A stretch of 64,000 nucleotides of DNA from Sulfurimonas sp. (GCF_026991475.1 NZ_JALXBK010000094.1:1-64000), one strand, 5' to 3'. Numbered from the stretch's first letter, positions 54,338-63,492 are shown. Made by a program: numbers and translations. The notes: a model not told the origin generated them from the sequence alone.

Positions 54338-55582
54338 TCAAAATTTCTCACTCTTAAGTGAAAGCTCTTTTTTAGGCTTCAAGCCTAACTCTTTCATTGT
54401 TTGTGCTCTTTTTATAACATTCCCTTTTCCGCTGCTAAGTCTATTCATCGCTTTATCATAAGCATCATGAGCTTTGTTTAGATGCGCTTCTATATTTTGC
54501 ATCTCCTCCACAAAAAGCACTAGTTTGTCATACATCGCTTCAGCCTCTTTAGCTATTTTTTGTGCATGTTCTTCCTGTCTTTGTGTACGCCAAATATGTT
54601 CTATAGTTCGTAGCGTAACAAGTAGAGTCGAAGGAGAGACTACAAGTATTTGACTCTCATATGCATGCTTAAAAAATTCACCATCCTCTTCAAGCGCAAG
54701 TAAAAATGCTCCTTCAATTGGCATAAAAAGAAGTACAAAATCAAGTGTATTTACCCCTTGCAATTTTTCATACTCTTTGTTAGAAAGTTCTTTAATATGC
54801 GCAGAAATACTTGCTATATGCTCACGAAGTGCTCTCTTTTTGGCTGCCTCATCCTCTGCGTTTACAAAACGCTCATACGCCACAAGTGAAACTTTTGAAT
54901 CAACAATAATATCTCTATTTTGCGGCATATGAATAATAACATCTGGTCTATATGTTCTATTTTCATCTGATTTTAGTGTTGCTTGGAGTTCATACTCCAC
55001 ACCTTTTCTCAAGCCTGATTGTTCCAAAATATTTTCTAAAACAAGCTCACCCCAGTTTCCCTGCATTTTGTTTTCAGATTTTAGTGCTTTAGTAAGGTTA
55101 AGCGCCTCTTGTGAGAGTTGCTCATTCATCTTTTGTAAACGCAGTAGTTCATCTTTAAGTAAAAAACGCTCTTTAATATCTACTTCAAACTGCTGGCGTG
55201 ACTGTTTAGAAAAATTTGCCACCTGCTCCCGAAAAGGTGCCAAAAGCAACTCAATTTGCTCTTTATTTAAGGCTCCAAACTCTTTTGATTTCTCATCAAA
55301 AATTTTGTTGGAAAGCATTTTAAACTCTAAAGACAACTCCTCTTTTGTGCGTTTAAGTGTCTCTATTTTCTCTTTTGAGTAGTACATTTCATTTTCATAT
55401 CTTGTATTTAACACAGCATAATCTATTTCTAAACTCTTATACTCCTGCTCAAGCTCTTTAAACTCTTGTACTTTTTTAATTAATATTTTATTTACCGAAA
55501 GCTCTTTTACATAAAGAATCACAAACACCAGCAATATAACAAGAAGCAAAGCACCTGCAATTAACAGAAGATTCAGATCCAT
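54338..55582 (-). CDS. rmuC: DNA recombination protein RmuC
   Basis: A 414-residue protein with an N-terminal membrane helix (about 4-24, LLIAGALLLVILLVFVILYV), a long coiled coil (about 35-175), then a PD-(D/E)XK nuclease-like core (QGNWGELVLENILEQSGL, RPDVIIHMPQNRDIIVDSKVSLVAYERF) and LLFMPIEGAFLLAL. RmuC limits some DNA rearrangements in E. coli. Its promoter TATAAT is at 55607. Two AAACGCAG-family octamers lie at 54856 and 55137. Confidence 0.93.
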   Translation of the reverse strand: MDLNLLLIAGALLLVILLVFVILYVKELSVNKILIKKVQEFKELEQEYKSLEIDYAVLNTRYENEMYYSKEKIETLKRTKEELSLEFKMLSNKIFDEKSKEFGALNKEQIELLLAPFREQVANFSKQSRQQFEVDIKERFLLKDELLRLQKMNEQLSQEALNLTKALKSENKMQGNWGELVLENILEQSGLRKGVEYELQATLKSDENRTYRPDVIIHMPQNRDIIVDSKVSLVAYERFVNAEDEAAKKRALREHIASISAHIKELSNKEYEKLQGVNTLDFVLLFMPIEGAFLLALEEDGEFFKHAYESQILVVSPSTLLVTLRTIEHIWRTQRQEEHAQKIAKEAEAMYDKLVLFVEEMQNIEAHLNKAHDAYDKAMNRLSSGKGNVIKRAQTMKELGLKPKKELSLKSEKF

Positions 55583-55606
55583 ACATCATCCTAATATTTT
55601 TTCTTT

Positions 55607-55612
55607 ATTATA
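55607..55612 (-). promoter_or_regulatory. -10 box (TATAAT) for rmuC
   Basis: GATATAAT on the minus strand, 24 nt before the rmuC ATG. Confidence 0.5.
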
Positions 55613-55694
55613 TCTTTTATTGTCTTTTGTAACATTATAAATTAATTTAATTAATAACATTTCTATTTTTAATGAAAATTTAGAAATATTTCGC

Positions 55695-55700
55695 TATAAT
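55695..55700 (+). promoter_or_regulatory. -10 box (TATAAT) for the DEAD-box helicase
   Basis: CGCTATAAT, giving a transcript start near 55707 and a leader of about 100 nt, the longest clear leader in the window. Confidence 0.6.
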
Positions 55701-55706
55701 TCCACA

Positions 55707-55807
55707 AATATTTTAAGGGGAAGATGCCCTGATAGACCTGAGTACATTTTAGAGAACTTGCGTCATCTCCTTATATATAAAAAGGCTACTTAAAGCCACA
55801 AAGGATA
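55707..55807 (+). promoter_or_regulatory. Structured 5-prime leader of the DEAD-box helicase gene
   Basis: AAGGGGAAGATG (55715-55726) can pair with CATCTCCTT (55764-55772) with a 3-nt bulge, enclosing about 37 nt. A small GGCT/AGCC hairpin (55784-55797) lies just before the AAGGAT Shine-Dalgarno. It matches no riboswitch I know. Leaders of cold-shock helicases are often regulatory, so thermal or autoregulation is possible. Confidence 0.45.
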
Positions 55808-57334
55808 ATGATGCAAGAAAATGCACAAATAGAAGAACCGACAATCACTTTTGATTCATTAGGTTTAAAACCAGAGATATTAAAAAGCGTAAAATTTGCA
55901 GGTTTTACTGTACCTTCACCAATTCAAGAACAAGCTATTCCTGTTGTTTTAGCAGGTCGTGATATGGTTGGACAAGCACATACTGGTACTGGTAAAACAG
56001 CTGCGTTTAGTCTTCCTGCACTAAATAATATGAAACTAGACGGAAGCGTTGAGCTTTTAGTAATCACACCAACTCGTGAACTTACAACACAAGTAAGTGA
56101 TGAAATTTTCAAATATGGTCGTAACTTAGGTGTAAAAACTGTTACTGTTTATGGCGGTAGCTCATACAAACGCCAACTTGACCTTATAGGTAGAGGTGCA
56201 TCAGTTGTTGTTGCAACACCTGGTAGAATGCTCGACATTCTTAAACGCGGTATGCTTAATAACTTTGCACCAAGTATGGTTGTTCTTGATGAAGCTGATG
56301 AGATGCTTGATATGGGATTTTTAGATGATATTAATGAAATATTTTCATATCTTCCAACAAATCGTCAAACACTTCTTTTTTCAGCAACAATGCCACAACC
56401 AATTAAAACACTTGCTGCAAAAATTTTAAAAGATCCTGAGTTTATCTCTATCACTAAAGGTGAAACAACAAATACAGACATCGAACAACTCTACTATGTA
56501 ATTGATGAGCATGAACGTGATGATGCTATTATCCGTCTTATGGATTCAGAACAAACAAAAAAAGCAGTAGTGTTTTGTCGTACAAAATCTGAAGTAGATA
56601 GACTCTCAAATGTTCTAAGCAATGCAGGTTACCTTGCAAATGGTCTGCATGGAGATATGGAACAACGTCAACGTGAGACTGTTATTAAAGGGTTTAAAAG
56701 TGACTCTATAAAAGTTCTTGTTGCTACTGATGTTGCTGCTCGTGGTATTCATGTAAACAATATTGAACATGTATTTAACTACCATATTCCATTTGACCCA
56801 GAGAGTTATGTTCACCGTATCGGTAGAACTGGTCGTGCAGGTACAAAAGGAAAAGCAATTACACTTTTAACTCCATTAGAGTTTAAAGAGTTGCAACGCA
56901 TTAAGAAAAAAGTTGGTACATCTATGGAGCATGCATTTGTTCCTAGTAAAACAGATCTTCGTGCAACTACAATTGATAAAATTGTAACAAATATTGAAAA
57001 TCAAAAAATCTATGATGAAGCACATGTAGTCATCGAAAGATTGAGAGATGATATTGATGAAGAGACTATTATGTTCAAACTTATCTCTATGATTTTAGAT
57101 AAACAAGACATTAAGGGACCAAGTAACATCGGTATTCCTGCTGATAAACTTGTAGCTATTTTGGAGCGTGCTTCTAAACGCAATGACAACAGAAGAGGTG
57201 GTCGTGGTGGTAGTTATCGTGGTAACAACCGTAACCGTTCTGGCGGTAGTCGTAGCCGTAGTAATTCTAGCCGTGATGGCGGTGGATACAGAGGTAACAG
57301 AAGTAATTCTAACCGCAACAGAAACAGAGACTAA
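55808..57334 (+). CDS. DEAD-box ATP-dependent RNA helicase
   Basis: A 508-residue helicase of the DeaD/CsdA/RhlE type. Q motif with PSPIQEQAIP, Walker A AHTGTGKTAAF, PTRELT, VLDEADEMLDMGF, SATMP, VVFCRTKSEVDRL, ATDVAARGIH and HRIGRTGRAG are all present. The tail (about 458-508) is a Gly/Arg/Ser/Asn low-complexity region (RRGGRGGSYRGNNRNRSGG) expected to bind RNA. It probably unwinds structured RNA in ribosome assembly, decay or cold growth. The second ATG (55811) has better Shine-Dalgarno spacing. CTGCGTTT lies at 56001. Confidence 0.94.
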   Translation: MMQENAQIEEPTITFDSLGLKPEILKSVKFAGFTVPSPIQEQAIPVVLAGRDMVGQAHTGTGKTAAFSLPALNNMKLDGSVELLVITPTRELTTQVSDEIFKYGRNLGVKTVTVYGGSSYKRQLDLIGRGASVVVATPGRMLDILKRGMLNNFAPSMVVLDEADEMLDMGFLDDINEIFSYLPTNRQTLLFSATMPQPIKTLAAKILKDPEFISITKGETTNTDIEQLYYVIDEHERDDAIIRLMDSEQTKKAVVFCRTKSEVDRLSNVLSNAGYLANGLHGDMEQRQRETVIKGFKSDSIKVLVATDVAARGIHVNNIEHVFNYHIPFDPESYVHRIGRTGRAGTKGKAITLLTPLEFKELQRIKKKVGTSMEHAFVPSKTDLRATTIDKIVTNIENQKIYDEAHVVIERLRDDIDEETIMFKLISMILDKQDIKGPSNIGIPADKLVAILERASKRNDNRRGGRGGSYRGNNRNRSGGSRSRSNSSRDGGGYRGNRSNSNRNRNRD

Positions 57335-57351
57335 AAACTCCTCCACTCTTA

Positions 57352-57375
57352 AAATGTTCCTCTTTTGGAACATTT
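57352..57375 (+). terminator. Terminator-like hairpin after the helicase gene
   Basis: A perfect 9-bp inverted repeat, AAATGTTCC / GGAACATTT, around TCTTTT, 18 nt after the stop. The downstream T run is short, so termination may be partial. Confidence 0.6.
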
Positions 57376-57416
57376 CTCCAAACTCAATAAATACAATAAA
57401 CTCCATAAAATTTTGA

Positions 57417-57422
57417 TATAAT
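57417..57422 (+). promoter_or_regulatory. -10 box (TATAAT) for the HIT gene, predicted leaderless
   Basis: GATATAAT ends 6 nt before the ATG at 57429. No Shine-Dalgarno. Confidence 0.6.
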
Positions 57423-57428
57423 GAACTT

Positions 57429-57809
57429 ATGAAAAATTTAATTATATACGAAAACTCCCATTTTTACATAGAAAAAGAGAAAAGTGAAATCCCTTGGGTT
57501 AAAATATTTTCTAAAGAACCATACAAAGAGCTAGGTGATATGCCAAAAGCATTGCGTTTAGAATTATGGGAAATATATTATATTGTCGAGGAGGAGATGA
57601 AAAAATATTACAAACCCCATAAAATAAATATGGCATCATTTGCAAATATGCTTCCTCGTGTCCATATACATGTTATGGCAAGATATAAGGAAGATAGTTA
57701 CTTTCCTAACCCTATGTGGGGAAAAAAGCTACGAGAATCAAATTTAAAATTGCCAAAAGAGGAGCTATTTTATAAAAATCTGTTCCATGCATTAAGCAAT
57801 AAAAATTAA
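57429..57809 (+). CDS. HIT-family hydrolase
   Basis: A 126-residue protein with a histidine-triad region, LPRVHIHVMARYKEDSYFPNPMW, matching the PHLHWHIIPRF...PIW block of bacterial HIT proteins that cleave dinucleoside polyphosphates or nucleoside phosphoramidates. The first His of the triad is Arg here; the middle, catalytic His and the third are kept. It is probably active, but this is not certain. It stands alone between converging genes with its own leaderless-type promoter. Confidence 0.8.
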   Translation: MKNLIIYENSHFYIEKEKSEIPWVKIFSKEPYKELGDMPKALRLELWEIYYIVEEEMKKYYKPHKINMASFANMLPRVHIHVMARYKEDSYFPNPMWGKKLRESNLKLPKEELFYKNLFHALSNKN

Positions 57810-57824
57810 TAAATTTTTTTTAAA

Positions 57825-58823
57825 TTATTTAGTTGGTGCAAATGGAATCAAAGCACTTCCCCAAGTAAGCCCTCCACCAAAGGCATCAAGAAGCATCATT
57901 TCACCTGCTTGAAGTTTACCAGATTCATATAAGTCATTTATCGCCATTGGGATAGAAGCTCCAGATGTATTACCATATTTTTCAACCGTAATTACAACTT
58001 GATCTTCTCTCATATTTAAGGCATCACCAACCGCTTTAATAATACGTAAGTTTGCTTGATGCGGAATGAAATGTTTAATATCTTCACTTTTAATATTATT
58101 ATCTTCTAAAATCTCTTTTACATCTTTAGTCAATGTACGTACTGCAACTTTAAAAGTCTCATTTCCTTTCATCTGCATGAAACAATTAGCAGCTTCACCT
58201 TCAAGAGAATCATGAGCCGAACCTGTACCACCATTTGGAGTCATAAGCAGATCGGCATACTCTCCATCAGCACCAGTGTGAATATCAATAATAGCTTCAT
58301 CTTTGTTATTTGTAGCGGAGATAACAGCAGATCCTGCCCCATCACCAAATAAAATACAAGTTCCTCTATCAGTGTAGTCCGTAATGGCAGAGAGTTTTTC
58401 AGCACCTACAATAAGAACATTTTTTTTCATTCCAGATTCAATAAATGCTTTAGCAATAGAGATAGCATAAATAAATCCAGTACATGCAGCAGTAATATCA
58501 AACGCAGTCGCACCTTTGATGCCTAGTTTATTTGCAATAACCGTAGCAGTTGATGGCATACAAAAATAATCAGGTGAAATTGTAGCAGTCACAACAAGAT
58601 CAATATCTTCCAGTGCAACACCACTTCTATCTAATGCTTTTTGTGCAGCCTTAACGCCTAAATCACTTGTAAATTCAGTGTCAGCCGCGATATGACGCTC
58701 TTTAATACCTGTTCTTTTTGTAATCCACTCATCTGAAGTATCAACCATTTTTGATAAATCACTATTTGTTAATATTTTCTCAGGTACATAAGCACCAATT
58801 GATCTAAAAGCTGCATAAGCCAT
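57825..58823 (-). CDS. fabH: 3-oxoacyl-[acyl-carrier-protein] synthase III
   Basis: A 332-residue KAS III that condenses acetyl-CoA with malonyl-ACP to start fatty-acid synthesis. The triad is seen as Cys in ITAACTGFIYAI, His in FIPHQANLRI and Asn in YGNTSGASIPMA. It follows plsX directly in the ndk-yceD-rpmF-plsX-fabH operon. AAACGCAG lies at 58501. Confidence 0.97.
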   Translation of the reverse strand: MAYAAFRSIGAYVPEKILTNSDLSKMVDTSDEWITKRTGIKERHIAADTEFTSDLGVKAAQKALDRSGVALEDIDLVVTATISPDYFCMPSTATVIANKLGIKGATAFDITAACTGFIYAISIAKAFIESGMKKNVLIVGAEKLSAITDYTDRGTCILFGDGAGSAVISATNNKDEAIIDIHTGADGEYADLLMTPNGGTGSAHDSLEGEAANCFMQMKGNETFKVAVRTLTKDVKEILEDNNIKSEDIKHFIPHQANLRIIKAVGDALNMREDQVVITVEKYGNTSGASIPMAINDLYESGKLQAGEMMLLDAFGGGLTWGSALIPFAPTK

Positions 58824-59822
58824 CTATAAATCCTTTTGTTTTAACTCTTCTAAACGCTTAATAATATGTTCATTTACGCCCGTATCAACATAACTGATAG
58901 CCTGATAAATTGCATTTTCAATAGCTTTGGCATTACTTTTACCATGACTAACGATTGCACATCCTTTTATCCCTATAAGTGGAGCACCACCTACTTCAGC
59001 ATAATCAATCTCTTTTTTAAGAAGTTTGAAAACTTTACGCATTAAAAGTGCCCCAGTAATTCTAATAGGTGATTTTTTAATATAATCTTTTAAAAGTCCT
59101 GAAATTGTAGAAGCAACACCTTCACTCGTTTTTAGAACAAGATTTCCAATAAAACCATCGCAAGTAATAACATCACAACTTCCGTTGAATATATCGCCAC
59201 CTTCAACATTCCCTTTAAAGCCAGGGTAACCCTCTAAGAGTTTAAACGCAGCCTTTGTGACTTCATTCCCTTTTGATGACTCTTCCCCATTTGCAAGAAG
59301 TCCAATCGAAGGTTCTTTAATACTAAGTACATCTTCAGCATAACATCCACCCATCACGGCAAATTCTGCTAAATGTACTGCTTTTGAGTCAACATTTGCA
59401 CCTACATCAAGTAAAATTGAACGTCTGTTTAATTTTGTAGGCATAAGCGTCACAAGGGCAGGACGAGAGACACCTTTTAGACGTCCAAGTCTTAAAGTAG
59501 CTAATGTCATTGTTGCACCACTGTGTCCAGCTGAAACAACACCATCAGCTTCACCATTTCTTACGAGATCTACAGCGCAATATATGCTACTATCTTTTCG
59601 TTTTACTGCATCTGTAGCAGCATCACTCATAGATATAACATCATCACATTCGACAATTAAAATCTTATCTCTATAACGTTTTGGTAACAGAGGTAAAATT
59701 TCTGATTTTTTACCTACAAGAATAGGTGTAAAATGACGCTTTGAAAGTGCTTTAACACATCCCTTTACAATTGGCTCGGGACCAAAGTCCCCACCCATTG
59801 CATCAATGGCTATCTTAACCAT
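58824..59822 (-). CDS. plsX: Phosphate acyltransferase PlsX
   Basis: A 332-residue enzyme that makes acyl-phosphate from acyl-ACP for phospholipid synthesis. It begins MVKIAIDAMGGDFGPEPIVKG, with GHSGATMTLATLRLGRLKGVSRPAL, ILLDVGANVDSK and GFIGNLVLKTSEGVA. It starts 3 nt after the rpmF stop. AAACGCAG lies at 59244. Confidence 0.96.
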   Translation of the reverse strand: MVKIAIDAMGGDFGPEPIVKGCVKALSKRHFTPILVGKKSEILPLLPKRYRDKILIVECDDVISMSDAATDAVKRKDSSIYCAVDLVRNGEADGVVSAGHSGATMTLATLRLGRLKGVSRPALVTLMPTKLNRRSILLDVGANVDSKAVHLAEFAVMGGCYAEDVLSIKEPSIGLLANGEESSKGNEVTKAAFKLLEGYPGFKGNVEGGDIFNGSCDVITCDGFIGNLVLKTSEGVASTISGLLKDYIKKSPIRITGALLMRKVFKLLKKEIDYAEVGGAPLIGIKGCAIVSHGKSNAKAIENAIYQAISYVDTGVNEHIIKRLEELKQKDL

Positions 59823-59825
59823 TAA

Positions 59826-59975
59826 TTATTTATACTCACCAGTAGTTGGATTAATGTGGTGTGGTAATCTATAAGTTCCATCTTTGTCTTTAACTGGACG
59901 TGCTAATGAAATTTTGTAATGTGTTCTTCTTTTTGCTGAACGTGAGTGAGATACTCTTCTCTTAGGTACTGCCAT
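59826..59975 (-). CDS. rpmF: 50S ribosomal protein L32 (missing from the ORF track)
   Basis: A 49-residue protein too short for the ORF track: [21 protein letters not shown], ending NPTTGEYK. The N-terminal [10 protein letters not shown] is diagnostic of L32, and the position between yceD and plsX is the classic one. It is the cysteine-free form without a zinc ribbon, common in this phylum. AAGGAAAAAATTACT precedes the ATG. Confidence 0.95.
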   Translation of the reverse strand: MAVPKRRVSHSRSAKRRTHYKISLARPVKDKDGTYRLPHHINPTTGEYK

Positions 59976-60021
59976 AGTAATTTTTTCCTTTTATTTAATT
60001 TTACAAGACCGACTAGGTCAC

Positions 60022-60381
60022 TTAATTTTGTTCTTTGCAATTATCACACGAGTGATAATCACTTTTAATGAGCTCAATTTCAGAGTTTAATAACTCTTGC
60101 ATATCTACCTGCCCATCAAATGATTCAACAACATCCAAATTGAGGCTGCCATCATCTTCATAAAGTCCATCACTGATGAGGAACTCTACTTTTTCACTTA
60201 AATCCATACAAAATTCATCTCCACAGATATCACACTGAGTTTTAAGAGAACCTTTAATATTTGCACTAAGTAAAATTAATTTCCCTTTATAATACTCTAA
60301 ATGACCTTTAAAGCTTATCCCATTAGATTCTAATGAAAAATCCAATGGTGTAGATGTTACTTTTCTTAGCACAACTCTCAT
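60022..60381 (-). CDS. YceD/DUF177 family protein
   Basis: A 119-residue protein of the DUF177 family, usually encoded just before rpmF and linked to 23S rRNA maturation or L32 in other organisms. It has four cysteines in two pairs (TQCDICGDEFCMD and SCDNCKE), which suggests metal binding. It lies 42 nt after ndk and 46 nt before rpmF. Confidence 0.85.
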   Translation of the reverse strand: MRVVLRKVTSTPLDFSLESNGISFKGHLEYYKGKLILLSANIKGSLKTQCDICGDEFCMDLSEKVEFLISDGLYEDDGSLNLDVVESFDGQVDMQELLNSEIELIKSDYHSCDNCKEQN

Positions 60382-60423
60382 GGAATCATCCTAAAAAAAA
60401 GAAAAAATGAATTTTCATTAAAC

Positions 60424-60837
60424 TTAAGAAATTTCTCTTTGAGAGAAAAAGAATGCAATTTCATTTGCTGCATTTTCAACAGAATCACTTCCGTGAACTG
60501 CGTTTGCATCTATATTTTCAGCAAAATCTGCACGGATTGTGCCAGCTTCAGCTTCTTTAGGGTTTGTTGCACCCATTAAATCACGATTTTTTTGCATTGC
60601 GTTTTCGCCTTCTAAAACTGTAACAACAACTGGACCACTGATCATAAAATCAACTAAATCGTTGAAGAAAGGTCTCTCAGCATGAACTGCATAAAATGCT
60701 TCTGCATCTGCACGTGATAATTGAAGTTTTTTAGTCGCAGCGATACGAAGACCATTGCTTTCAAAACGGTCTAAAATTTTGCCTATAACACCTTTTGCAA
60801 CTGCATCTGGTTTGATTATTGATAGTGTTCTTTCCAT
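60424..60837 (-). CDS. ndk: Nucleoside diphosphate kinase
   Basis: A 137-residue kinase that equalises nucleoside triphosphate pools. It starts [21 protein letters not shown], with the phospho-His in [20 protein letters not shown]. The track start is a TTG one codon earlier; the ATG at 60837 follows AGGAGA. TATAAT at 60872 marks its promoter. CTGCGTTT lies at 60498, immediately before the active-site codons. Confidence 0.96.
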   Translation of the reverse strand: MERTLSIIKPDAVAKGVIGKILDRFESNGLRIAATKKLQLSRADAEAFYAVHAERPFFNDLVDFMISGPVVVTVLEGENAMQKNRDLMGATNPKEAEAGTIRADFAENIDANAVHGSDSVENAANEIAFFFSQREIS

Positions 60838-60871
60838 CAAATCTCCTCTGAAAATATAAAATTAGAGTGGA

Positions 60872-60877
60872 ATTATA
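60872..60877 (-). promoter_or_regulatory. -10 box (TATAAT) for the ndk-yceD-rpmF-plsX-fabH operon
   Basis: GGTATAAT on the minus strand, 34 nt before the ndk ATG. Confidence 0.6.
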
Positions 60878-60956
60878 CCTGAAAAAAAATTGTTTTTAGT
60901 TTAAATAAGAAAATTGAGCTGATTTTACTCTGTTTGAAGTTTAAAAAGAAGAGTTG

Positions 60957-60981
60957 TAAAGCGCCAAATTGGCACTTTACA
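60957..60981 (-). terminator. Terminator after the ferredoxin gene
   Basis: GTAAAG-GCCAA / TTGGC-CTTTAC stem with one internal C-A mismatch, followed on the minus strand by a pyrimidine-rich run (AACTCTTCTTTTT). It separates fdxA from ndk. Confidence 0.75.
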
Positions 60982-60995
60982 AAATAAAAATATTA

Positions 60996-61280
60996 CTATT
61001 CTACCACTGGTTCGTGGTTTGAGCGTTGCTCATCAGTAATATCTTCGCGATGCTCTGGAGAATCACCAATAGCATCCCAAGTAATACAACCCTCAGTTGG
61101 ACATGCAGTTGCACATGCTGGTTCGTCATGATGACCAACACACTCTACACATTTATCACCATACACGTAGTAAATTTCTTCACCTGTTGGATTATCATCT
61201 TCATCTACAATTGCTTCTACTGGACATTCGTCTATACAAGCACCACAGTTAATACAAGTATCACCAATAATTACTGCCAT
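60996..61280 (-). CDS. fdxA: 2[4Fe-4S] ferredoxin
   Basis: A 94-residue ferredoxin. The first cluster motif is CINCGACIDECPVEAI; the second is CVECVGHHDEPACATACP with the extended spacing of the Allochromatium/YfhL type. The acidic C-terminus (SPEHREDITDEQRSNHEPVVE) fits an electron carrier. In Campylobacter the equivalent fdxA lies next to ndk and divergent from ahpC; here metK has come between fdxA and the peroxiredoxin gene. Confidence 0.93.
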   Translation of the reverse strand: MAVIIGDTCINCGACIDECPVEAIVDEDDNPTGEEIYYVYGDKCVECVGHHDEPACATACPTEGCITWDAIGDSPEHREDITDEQRSNHEPVVE

Positions 61281-61394
61281 TATCTTCTCCTAATTTTTTA
61301 TCAAGGTAACTATACACTTTAGAATTTTAAATATAGCTAAAAACTCTTTATATATCTAAAATATGTAGCTTTTAGTTACATATAATTCTAAAAA

Positions 61395-62552
61395 TCAGAT
61401 ACCTAAATAGCTTTTAATTTCATCAACTCTATCTGTTTTTTCCCAACTAAAGCCATCTTCTTCACGTCCAAAGTGTCCATAAGCTGCTGTTTTTCTATAT
61501 ATAGGTTTCAATAGATCAAGTGATTTAATTATTCCAGCAGGAGAGAGATCAAAAATATCCTTCACGCAGCTCTCAATATTATCTTCTGAAACTTTTCCTG
61601 TACCATGTGTATCTACCATAATGGAAACAGGCTGAACAACACCAATCGCATATGCTACTTGGATAGTTACTCTATCACATGCACCAGAAGCTACAAGATT
61701 TTTGGCAACCCAGCGAGCTGCATACGCAGCACTTCTATCGACCTTGGTCGGATCTTTTCCTGAAAATGCTCCACCACCATGAGGACAACTACCACCATAA
61801 GTATCTACTATTATCTTACGCCCAGTAAGTCCTGCATCACCTTGTGGTCCACCTATTACAAATTTTCCAGTTGGATTAATGTGAAAAACAGTCTCTTCGC
61901 TTAGCATATCTGCAGGAATGACCTCTTTTATGACCTCTTTAATCATATCCTCACGAATCAACTCTTGTGAAATTCCCTCATGATGTTGCGTAGAAATAAC
62001 AACAGTTTCAACAGATACAGGCTTATCATCAATATATTTTACACTGATTTGTGCTTTTCCATCAGGACGAAGATAAGGGACAATCCCCTCTTTACGAACA
62101 TAAGCCAGTCGTTGTGTTAAACGGTGTGCTAAATGAATAGGAAGCGGCATCAAAACATCTGTTTCACGACAAGCATAACCAAACATCAAACCTTGATCAC
62201 CAGCACCTGTCTCTCCACCTGCCTGATCAACTCCCTGATTTATATCAGGAGATTGTTCCCCTATTCCATTTAAAACAGCCGCAGAGCGGTAGTCAAATCC
62301 ATAAGTTGCATCCGTATATCCAATACTTTGAATAACTTCTCTTGCAATCTCTTGCATTGGCGCATACGCCGTAGTCTTCAGTTCGCCTGCAATTACACAA
62401 AAACCATTAGACACGAGAGTTTCACACGCCACTCTCGCATTTTTATCATTTTCAATAATATAATCCAGAACTGCATCACTGATTTGATCTGCCATCTTAT
62501 CAGGGTGCCCTTCTGTTACAGACTCTGAAGTAAATATATACTCTTTCGTCAT
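61395..62552 (-). CDS. metK: S-adenosylmethionine synthetase
   Basis: A 385-residue enzyme that makes SAM from methionine and ATP. Signatures: [61 protein letters not shown] and [30 protein letters not shown] supplies the methyltransferases and radical-SAM enzymes elsewhere in the window (prmA, rimO, miaB). TATAAT at 62600; no SAM riboswitch is seen in its short leader. Confidence 0.97.
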   Translation of the reverse strand: MTKEYIFTSESVTEGHPDKMADQISDAVLDYIIENDKNARVACETLVSNGFCVIAGELKTTAYAPMQEIAREVIQSIGYTDATYGFDYRSAAVLNGIGEQSPDINQGVDQAGGETGAGDQGLMFGYACRETDVLMPLPIHLAHRLTQRLAYVRKEGIVPYLRPDGKAQISVKYIDDKPVSVETVVISTQHHEGISQELIREDMIKEVIKEVIPADMLSEETVFHINPTGKFVIGGPQGDAGLTGRKIIVDTYGGSCPHGGGAFSGKDPTKVDRSAAYAARWVAKNLVASGACDRVTIQVAYAIGVVQPVSIMVDTHGTGKVSEDNIESCVKDIFDLSPAGIIKSLDLLKPIYRKTAAYGHFGREEDGFSWEKTDRVDEIKSYLGI

Positions 62553-62599
62553 CGATTTTCCTTATTGAAGTACAGAGTCAAGCTCCATAAATCGTTGCA

Positions 62600-62605
62600 A
62601 TTATA
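62600..62605 (-). promoter_or_regulatory. -10 box (TATAAT) for metK
   Basis: GTTATAAT on the minus strand, 47 nt before the metK ATG; the leader ends with AAGGAAAA. Confidence 0.55.
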
Positions 62606-62719
62606 ACCAAAAATATAAAACTTTTCTTTAACATATAAAAGTTCCTCTTTACGTTCAGAACTTTGTTAAGATACTTTAGATAAAATCATCTTATAAATTT
62701 AATATACAAGGACAAATAT

Positions 62720-63316
62720 ATGTTAGTAACAAACCCAGCTCCAGATTTTACAGCTACTGCAGTTTTAGCAGACGGATCAATCGTTGAAGATTTTAAATTG
62801 AGTGAAAATTTCGGTGAAAAAGGTACAGTTGTATTTTTTTATCCACTAGATTTTACTTTTGTTTGCCCATCAGAAATCATTGCATTTTCACATAGACATG
62901 ATGAATTTAAAAGTCGTGGTGTAAATGTTGTAGGTATCTCTGTAGATTCACAATTTTCACACTTCGCTTGGAGAGAAACTCCAGTTGAAAAAGGTGGTAT
63001 TGGACACATTAACTTCCCATTAGTTGCAGACCTTACAAAAAACATCGCTCGTGATTATGATGTACTTTTAAATGATGCTGTTGCACTTCGTGGTTCATTT
63101 TTAATTGACAACAATGGTATTGTTCGTCACGCAGTTGTAAACGACCTTCCACTTGGAAGAAATGTTGATGAGATGTTAAGAATGATTGATGCACAACAAT
63201 TTACTGACGAGTTCGGTGAAGTATGTGCTGCTGGTTGGCAAAAAGGTGATGAAGGTATGAAAGCAGACGCCGAAGGTGTTGCTGAGTATCTTGCAAAACA
63301 CGAATCAGAGTTATAA
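62720..63316 (+). CDS. ahpC: Typical 2-Cys peroxiredoxin (AhpC/TSA family)
   Basis: A 198-residue peroxidase that reduces hydrogen peroxide and organic hydroperoxides. The peroxidatic Cys lies in YPLDFTFVCPSEIIAF and the resolving Cys in FGEVCAAGWQKGD. GRNVDEMLRMIDA and the C-terminal extension fit the Prx1/AhpC group. AAGGACA precedes the ATG. No AhpF is adjacent, so reduction probably depends on thioredoxin. A strong hairpin follows at 63331. Confidence 0.94.
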   Translation: MLVTNPAPDFTATAVLADGSIVEDFKLSENFGEKGTVVFFYPLDFTFVCPSEIIAFSHRHDEFKSRGVNVVGISVDSQFSHFAWRETPVEKGGIGHINFPLVADLTKNIARDYDVLLNDAVALRGSFLIDNNGIVRHAVVNDLPLGRNVDEMLRMIDAQQFTDEFGEVCAAGWQKGDEGMKADAEGVAEYLAKHESEL

Positions 63317-63330
63317 GAGACTCTTTTTTG

Positions 63331-63356
63331 TAGACAGAGAATTTATTCTCTGTCTA
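63331..63356. terminator. Bidirectional hairpin after ahpC, containing the stop of the small lipoprotein gene
   Basis: A perfect 12-bp inverted repeat, TAGACAGAGAAT / ATTCTCTGTCTA, with a 2-nt core loop, preceded by CTCTTTTTTG on the plus strand, which serves as the T tract of the minus-strand gene. Confidence 0.75.
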
Positions 63357-63492
63357 ATTTATCTAAAGCTTTTTCACTCGCTTTGTTTGCTCGATTGTAG
63401 AACCCCTTATCTTGATGAGATGCACAGGCACTAAATACAATTAACATCATAAAACTAATCAAAAACAATTTTATATATTTATCGGTATACAA
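63343..63492 (-). CDS. Very small lipoprotein, probable TTG start
   Basis: A 49-residue precursor with a lipoprotein signal (KLFLISFMMLIVFSAC) and a short mature part of about 27 residues (ASHQDKGFYNRANKASEKALDKLDRE). The track extends it into the GGDEF gene, but a TTG at 63492 preceded by GGGAGGAAG fits better and leaves only a 14-nt overlap. Function unknown; size and charge recall small outer-membrane lipoproteins. Its stop lies in the shared hairpin. Confidence 0.6.
   Translation of the reverse strand: MYTDKYIKLFLISFMMLIVFSACASHQDKGFYNRANKASEKALDKLDRE

Noticed and set aside
60968-60985. TTGGCACTTTAC resembling a sigma-54 -24 element
   Set aside because: No GC lies at the -12 position with 10-nt spacing; the sequence is an arm of the fdxA terminator hairpin.
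62553-62719. SAM riboswitch upstream of metK
   Set aside because: The leader from the TATAAT at 62600 is only about 40 nt and contains no SAM-aptamer core.
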